64,000 nucleotides of DNA from an uncultured Lachnospiraceae bacterium. Its GTDB lineage: Bacteria; Bacillota; Clostridia; Lachnospirales; Lachnospiraceae. The stretch is taken from NCBI GenBank assembly GCA_902476265.1, contig CABSCP010000004.1:90748-154747 (forward strand), in the 5' to 3' direction. This document shows, one piece after another, positions 59,765-64,000 of the stretch. Below the pieces are notes generated by a model. That model was not told the DNA's origin. It did not search any database and saw nothing but the letters and a program-made list of their open reading frames with translations. Within the stretch, counting starts at the first letter, position 1; each line of letters opens with the position of its first letter. The position numbers and the translations under genes were made by a program.

Positions 59765-60025
59765 TTATTTACTTTTGCCGGACAGATAATCTGTCATTTC
59801 GGAAACCGCATCCTCTTCATCCGGACCGTCCGCAATCACGGTTACCATTTCGCCGCTGTCAAGCCCCAGGCTCATCATGCCCATGATGCTCTTTGCGTTT
59901 ACTTTCTTCCCGTCTGCCTCCAGATATACTGAACTGCTATGTTTACTTGCTACCTGTACAAGCATTGCCACCGGTCTTGCCTCAAGACCCTGTTCCAACT
60001 TGATCGTCACAGCTTCCTGTTTCAT
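59765..60025 (-). CDS. crh: Crh-like HPr protein (Glu in place of His15)
   Basis: 86 residues with the HPr fold. The regulatory Ser46 (NAKS46IMGMMSL) is intact, but position 15, the PTS phosphorylation site, is Glu (GLE15ARPVAM) rather than His. In B. subtilis Crh it is Gln. So it should not carry phosphate in the PTS but can be phosphorylated by HPr kinase and act with CcpA. It lies 13 bp after whiA in transcription order, as crh does in B. subtilis. Confidence 0.85.
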   Translation of the reverse strand: MKQEAVTIKLEQGLEARPVAMLVQVASKHSSSVYLEADGKKVNAKSIMGMMSLGLDSGEMVTVIADGPDEEDAVSEMTDYLSGKSK

Positions 60026-60038
60026 AATTCTCCTCCTT

Positions 60039-60995
60039 TTATGACCTTATGCTGTCTGCCAGTTCACACAACTTCCGTAAACGGTGATTCACACCTGATT
60101 TCCCTACCGGTGGGTCCAGATAAGCCCCGAGTTCCTTTAACGGCGCATCGGGATGCTCCAGTCTCACCTCGGCCATCTGGCGTAAATTCGCCGGCAATTT
60201 TTCGAATCCATATTTTTCCTGCAAAAGCAGGATGTCGTCCAGCTGTCTGGCCGCCGCATTCACCGTCTTGGTAATATTGGCAGTCTCGCAGTTCACGCGT
60301 CTGTTGACCGTATTGCGCACATCTCTGACCACTCTGGAATTTTCAAAGTCCATGAGCGCCACATGTGCCTCAGCCACATTCAGGAAGTCAGATATTCCGG
60401 CCCCTTCCTTCACATAAACAACAAAATATTTCTTTCGGATCACAATTCTGGCTTCGATTTCAAATTCTGCCAGAATCTCCTGGATCTGCTGCGCCTGGGC
60501 CTCATGGCTGCAGACAAATTCCAAATGGTAGCCTTTCTCCGGATCGCTCATAGAGCCCGCCGCAAGAAACGTTCCCCGCAAAAAAGCTCTCTGGCAGCAC
60601 GCATTCTTAATCACCATCCGGTTGACCGGTTCCCTGAGTCCCAGAGAAAGCCCCGGCGTATTTTCATGATAATTGCCGCTGCTGTCCAAAAATTTAATCG
60701 CCTGCAGGATCTTCTTCACCTGCTCCCGGTCCCGGATGATCAGCATATATCCGGCCGACTGGCCTTCATGCCTCACTTCGGTATCCGTACTTATATTAAA
60801 TGTTTTCTGAAGCAATGTAAAGCTTTTTCTGACAACGAGTACATTTTCAGCTCGAATTTGTAAGAAATTACCGTTAAAACCGCTTCCGATGCTGCCGCAG
60901 AAGTGCAAAATTGCGGCCAGTTCGGCGATCTGACAGTGGCGAGCCGGGCTTAAATGCGTAAATAGTTCTTCTTTTACCTTTGATGAAAACGACAT
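60039..60995 (-). CDS. whiA: WhiA DNA-binding protein
   Basis: 318 residues: N-terminal LAGLIDADG-like fold without the nuclease residues (FCGSIGSGFNG, RGTFLAAGSMSDP), and C-terminal helix-turn-helix (LRQMAEVRLEHPDAPLKELGAYLDPPVGKSGVNHRLRKL). Controls division or sporulation-related genes in Gram-positives. Starts 1 bp after the rapZ stop. Confidence 0.96.
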   Translation of the reverse strand: MSFSSKVKEELFTHLSPARHCQIAELAAILHFCGSIGSGFNGNFLQIRAENVLVVRKSFTLLQKTFNISTDTEVRHEGQSAGYMLIIRDREQVKKILQAIKFLDSSGNYHENTPGLSLGLREPVNRMVIKNACCQRAFLRGTFLAAGSMSDPEKGYHLEFVCSHEAQAQQIQEILAEFEIEARIVIRKKYFVVYVKEGAGISDFLNVAEAHVALMDFENSRVVRDVRNTVNRRVNCETANITKTVNAAARQLDDILLLQEKYGFEKLPANLRQMAEVRLEHPDAPLKELGAYLDPPVGKSGVNHRLRKLCELADSIRS

Positions 60996-60996
60996 T

Positions 60997-61857
60997 TTAT
61001 ATATCCCTGTGACTTAAAGTGACTCCATAGGTGGCTCCCTGGTTCTTGAGCTGCCTGTAAAGTTCATTCGCCAATGTTACGCTTCTGTGCTTGCCTCCGG
61101 TGCAGCCAATGGCAATGACCAGCTGGTATTTGCCCTCTTTCACATAGTTCGGAATCAAAAACCGAAGCAGATCCGTCAGCTTGTCCAGAAAAATACCTGC
61201 CTCCGGAAAAGCCATCACATAATCCTGTACGCCTCTGTCGTTGCCTGTCAGATATTTCAATTCATCTATATAGAAAGGGTTGGGCAGAAACCGCACGTCA
61301 AAAACCAGATCCGCATCCGCAGGAATTCCGTGCTTGAATCCAAAGGAAAGTATGTTTACAATAAGACTGTTATATTCCTCATTCCGTACAAAAATACGGT
61401 CCAGTTCTTCCTTTAATTCCCTTGTTAACAGTTTTGAGGTGTCGATCACATAATCCGCCTCTTTTTTAATCTGTTTTAAAATTTCCCGCTCTCTGGTGAT
61501 TCCCTCTTCCACCCTGGTACAGCCCGGCGTACAAAGGGGGTGCATCCGGCGGCTCTCCTTATAGCGTTTCAGAAGTACGCTGTCGGAAGCGTCCATGAAC
61601 AGCACCTCAAAAACCAGGCCGTTCTGCCGGAGCGTGCGCAGGATCTTTCCCGCTTCTGCGAAGGACTGATCCGTGCGCACATCCATTCCCAGCGCCACCT
61701 TGGAAATTTCCGTATTCGGTGTGGCGAGCAGTTCCATAAATTTATCCACCAGAGGAACCGGCAGGTTATCCACACAATAGTATCCCATATCTTCCAGCAG
61801 ACGCATGGCAGTACTTTTTCCGCCGCCGCTCATGCCGGTTACGATTACAAATCTCAT
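60997..61857 (-). CDS. rapZ: RapZ/YvcJ RNase adapter ATPase
   Basis: 286 residues. P-loop GMSGGGKST at 8-16; Walker-B-like VLFMDASDSVLLKRYKESRR; C-terminal GCTGGKHRSVTLANELY, the motif for binding of UDP-GlcNAc-type ligands in the family. In E. coli it guides GlmZ/GlmS decay; in Gram-positives it is a nucleotide-binding protein next to whiA. The gap of 2 bp to murB shows a tight operon; yvcK is missing from the usual rapZ-yvcK-whiA order. Confidence 0.95.
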   Translation of the reverse strand: MRFVIVTGMSGGGKSTAMRLLEDMGYYCVDNLPVPLVDKFMELLATPNTEISKVALGMDVRTDQSFAEAGKILRTLRQNGLVFEVLFMDASDSVLLKRYKESRRMHPLCTPGCTRVEEGITREREILKQIKKEADYVIDTSKLLTRELKEELDRIFVRNEEYNSLIVNILSFGFKHGIPADADLVFDVRFLPNPFYIDELKYLTGNDRGVQDYVMAFPEAGIFLDKLTDLLRFLIPNYVKEGKYQLVIAIGCTGGKHRSVTLANELYRQLKNQGATYGVTLSHRDI

Positions 61858-61859
61858 CC

Positions 61860-62771
61860 TTAAAAGTCTCCCAGGAAAATCACTTCCGGTTCGAGAGTGA
61901 CTCCGAATTTATCCTGCACCGTTTCAATAGTTTCCCTGATCAGCTGTGCCACATCCGCGGCTGTCGCGTTTCCCTTATTGACGATGAAGCCGCAATGCTT
62001 CTCCGAAATCTGTGCGCCGCCCAGGCTTTTCCCCCGCAGCCCCGCTTCCATGATCAGCTTTCCCGCATAGTGCCCTTCCGGTCTTTTGAAGGTGCTGCCT
62101 GCGCTGGCAAACTCCAGCGGCTGCTTCTCTCTGCGCCGTCCTGCCAGCTCCTGCATTCTGGAAGCGATCTCTTCTTTTTCACCGGCTTCCAGCTTTATCA
62201 CCGCGCCAAGCACCACATAGGGTCTGTTCTTGATCGCGCTGGTACGGTATCCGAATTCCATGGTTTCATTGTCCAGGGTCAGGATTTCCCCGTCCATTCC
62301 CATGACCTCAACGGATTCCACAATCTGCGCCATTTCACCGCCGTAAGCGCCGGCGTTCATCCGCACCGCTCCTCCCAGTGTGCCCGGGATTCCGGATGCA
62401 AATTCCATGCCCGTAAGCCCTGCGTCCAGCGCTGCCCGGGCCGCTGTTCCCAGCACCGCGCCTGCTCCGGCATACAGCCTTTTTCCGTCTGTAATAACCT
62501 CTCTGAACTGTTCGCCCAGCTGAATGATCACCCCTCGATAGCCTTTATCCCCAACCAAAAGGTTGCTGCCGTTTCCAAGCAGGAAAAAATCCCATTCTGT
62601 TTTCTGAAGATAAGAAAGCACTCTGACGAGCTGCTCCTTCGTATCCACCGTAATAAAACATTCCGCCGGTCCGCCGACACGGAACGTCGTATGCCTGTCC
62701 ATCGGTTCTTCCATCCGTATGTGGTCCTCCGGCAGGACCGTATCAAAAAATTCCTTTAATGCTCTGCTCAA
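61860..62771 (-). CDS. murB: UDP-N-acetylenolpyruvoylglucosamine reductase
   Basis: 303 residues. FAD-binding (PMDRHTTFRVGGPAECFI, LGNGSNLLVGDKGYRGVII), catalytic region ASGIPGTLGGAVRMNAGAYGGE, and the Ser-containing FASAGSTFKRPEGHYAGKLI plus NKGNATAADV. Type II (short) MurB. Starts with TTG at 62771, preceded by GAAGAAGA; no ATG before MEEPMDRHTT fits. Reduces enolpyruvate in peptidoglycan synthesis. Confidence 0.95.
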   Translation of the reverse strand: MSRALKEFFDTVLPEDHIRMEEPMDRHTTFRVGGPAECFITVDTKEQLVRVLSYLQKTEWDFFLLGNGSNLLVGDKGYRGVIIQLGEQFREVITDGKRLYAGAGAVLGTAARAALDAGLTGMEFASGIPGTLGGAVRMNAGAYGGEMAQIVESVEVMGMDGEILTLDNETMEFGYRTSAIKNRPYVVLGAVIKLEAGEKEEIASRMQELAGRRREKQPLEFASAGSTFKRPEGHYAGKLIMEAGLRGKSLGGAQISEKHCGFIVNKGNATAADVAQLIRETIETVQDKFGVTLEPEVIFLGDF

Positions 62772-62984
62772 TCTTCTTCACCCGGGTTCTTTTTTGTCGG
62801 CATCCCTGCTTTTTGGGGGAAGCCGCATGATCGCTGCAGACCTGCCGACTTTCTGTTTTACCGAAGGCAGCTCTGTCATGCTTTATCCTATGCAGGCCGA
62901 CGGCGGATTATGCCCGGCAGCCGCATACAGCGGCCTGCCGCTCACCATCCGCCGATCATTTAAAAAGCCTGTCATGCAGTTTTT
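62772..62984. other. Gap between glucokinase and murB: long hairpin and a small ORF
   Basis: Holds an imperfect 17-bp hairpin at 62902-62953 (GGCGGAT ... ATCCGCC; CGGCA/TGCCG; GCCGC/GCGGC around ATACA). Downstream of it on the minus strand is a 33-codon frame (62879-62778, MTELPSVKQKVGRSAAIMRL...), with only a weak ribosome binding site (AGGATAAAGC) and no family. I call it non-coding unless shown otherwise; it may be an untranslated leader for murB. Confidence 0.4.
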
Positions 62985-63920
62985 TTATTCCAGGACCATT
63001 CTTGCCGCCCCGTAAATCCCTGCATCATTTCCCAGCCGCGCCAGCGTAAACAGAGCGCCGCGGCAGCCGGTGAACGCATACTTCTGATAATTCTTCTGAA
63101 TATATTCGATCAGCACATTTCCTGCCTTGGAAACGCCGCCGCCGATAACAAAGATCTCCGGATTGACTACCGCCGCAACCGCTGCCATAGCCTTGCCCAG
63201 ATACCATCCGAAATCCTCTGCGACTTCTATTGCCAGCAGATCCCCTGCTTTTGCCGCATCCCAAACGTCCTTTGCAGACACTTCCGTATTGCGCAGCGTG
63301 CTGGGCCTGTCGCTCTCCGCCAGCTTTTCCTTTGCCAGACGGACCACGCCGGTAGCGGACACATACTGTTCCAGGCAGCCGTAATTACCGCAGTTGCAGG
63401 CAGTTTTTTCATCGTCATTGACATGCATGTGGCCGATTTCACCGCCGGATCCGGTAGCGCCGGAAAGGATTTTACCCTCCACGATAATACCGCCGCCCAC
63501 GCCGGTTCCCAAAGTGACAAGCACCACATTGTCATAGCCGCGGGCGCCGCCCTGCCACATTTCGCCCAGCGCCGCCACGTTGGCGTCATTCCCCGCTTCC
63601 ACAGGCATATTCAAAAGAGTCTGCAGTTCCTTCTTGATGCTGAAGGTTCCCCATCCCAGATTCACCGCACCGTAAACCGTGCCCTCGGAATCGATGGGAC
63701 CGGGCGCGCCGATGCCTACGCCCTGCACTTCCTGGGTGTCCATTTCCCTTTCATCCATTTTCTTTAAAATGCTTCTGGCAACATCCGGCAGGATGGCTTT
63801 GCCGCCGTCTGCTGTCACGGTGGGGATTTCCCATTTTTCGAGCAGATCCCCGTCCGTATTAAAGAGGCCCAGTTTCACCGTCGTACCGCCTACATCCACA
63901 CCAAAACAATATTTGCCCAT
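62985..63920 (-). CDS. ROK-family glucokinase
   Basis: 311 residues from ATG 63920 (GGGAGG 9 nt upstream; an ATG two codons earlier is too close). DVGGTTVKLGLFN phosphate loop, NDANVAALGE, VTLGTGVGGGII, and the ROK zinc/signature HMHVNDDEKTACNCGNYGCLEQ. Phosphorylates glucose with ATP. Followed by murB after 213 bp. Confidence 0.94.
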   Translation of the reverse strand: MGKYCFGVDVGGTTVKLGLFNTDGDLLEKWEIPTVTADGGKAILPDVARSILKKMDEREMDTQEVQGVGIGAPGPIDSEGTVYGAVNLGWGTFSIKKELQTLLNMPVEAGNDANVAALGEMWQGGARGYDNVVLVTLGTGVGGGIIVEGKILSGATGSGGEIGHMHVNDDEKTACNCGNYGCLEQYVSATGVVRLAKEKLAESDRPSTLRNTEVSAKDVWDAAKAGDLLAIEVAEDFGWYLGKAMAAVAAVVNPEIFVIGGGVSKAGNVLIEYIQKNYQKYAFTGCRGALFTLARLGNDAGIYGAARMVLE

Positions 63921-64000
63921 CCTCATTTTCCTCCCTTTATAACCTATAAGTTCTCGGAATTCTCAGCCCTCATTTTTCAAGGCTTCCCATCCCTTTATTA
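63921..64000 (-). other. Edge of the window
   Basis: 80 bp upstream of the glucokinase gene. A frame KGWEALKNEG* ending at 63964 could be the tail of an upstream gene, but too little is visible to claim it. Confidence 0.3.

Noticed and set aside
1..64000. tRNA, rRNA, riboswitches and complete insertion sequences
   Set aside because: I looked for cloverleaf ends, T-box, SAM, TPP, cobalamin and similar conserved cores and for transposase genes; none was convincing in this window.

Overview
The window looks like a chromosomal segment of a low-to-mid GC Firmicute, most probably a gut Clostridia of the Lachnospiraceae type. The reasons are the Gram-positive murB-rapZ-whiA-Crh/HPr order at the right end, the many AAGGAGG-type ribosome binding sites, and a Tn916-like integrase with an excisionase and a MOBQ relaxase. 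This placement is inference; no rRNA or tRNA gene is present to confirm it.

Layout. 1-3.5 kb: the end of an ABC-2 type exporter locus and a two-component system (response regulator plus HAMP histidine kinase). 3.5-17.7 kb: a low-molecular-weight tyrosine phosphatase gene whose first codons form an integration site. Three copies of the 32-bp core (3947, 14337, 17299) mark a tandem array of integrated elements: (i) a 10.4-kb integrative mobilizable element with int, xis, VapE-like helicase, CHC2 primase, a MobA/MobL relaxase split by an in-frame amber codon, a recognisable MOBQ oriT, a small replication/mobilization operon, an XRE regulator and a tandemly duplicated ribbon-helix-helix cassette; (ii) a 3-kb element without integrase that carries only a DUF1016 nuclease and an OLD-like ATPase-TOPRIM protein; (iii) a remnant integrase. 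17.7-24.5 kb: GNAT, TrmO, MerR/GyrI-like regulator and a BceRS-BceAB-like peptide-antibiotic module whose permease is broken by an internal deletion.

24.7-31.2 kb is an RNA-repair neighbourhood: prfH and rtcB behind a promoter, a 30-codon leader ORF and a Rho-independent terminator (an attenuator layout), then a tightly overlapping operon of a PRiA4b-ORF3 protein and two RlaP-type nucleotidyltransferases, bordered by an orphan type I-C-like CRISPR array with a leader but no cas genes. 31.5-45.3 kb: MazG-like pyrophosphohydrolase, a ferredoxin-type aldo/keto reductase, then a DNA-repair operon (SUV3-like helicase, SbcD, SbcC and a fusion of an EndoQ-like PHP nuclease to a UvrD helicase), a DUF1905 protein and a GNAT enzyme.

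45.3-57.7 kb: cyclophilin, CPBP protease, a BlaI-M56 protease-lipoprotein operon with two palindromic operators and a shared uncharacterised extracytoplasmic domain, cardiolipin synthase, a TipAS-like MerR regulator, a frameshifted Rpn nuclease, an AlkZ-related protein, DUF3795, a WYL regulator, and DedA. 57.8-64 kb is core metabolism and envelope: class II aldolase, a lipid kinase, a Crh-like HPr with Glu at position 15, WhiA, RapZ, MurB and a ROK glucokinase.

The strongest candidates for something new are the int-less element with the DUF1016/OLD pair, the attenuated rtcB-prfH operon beside the double-RlaP operon, the EndoQ-UvrD fusion in an SbcCD operon, and the sensor protease that shares a domain with its neighbouring lipoprotein.
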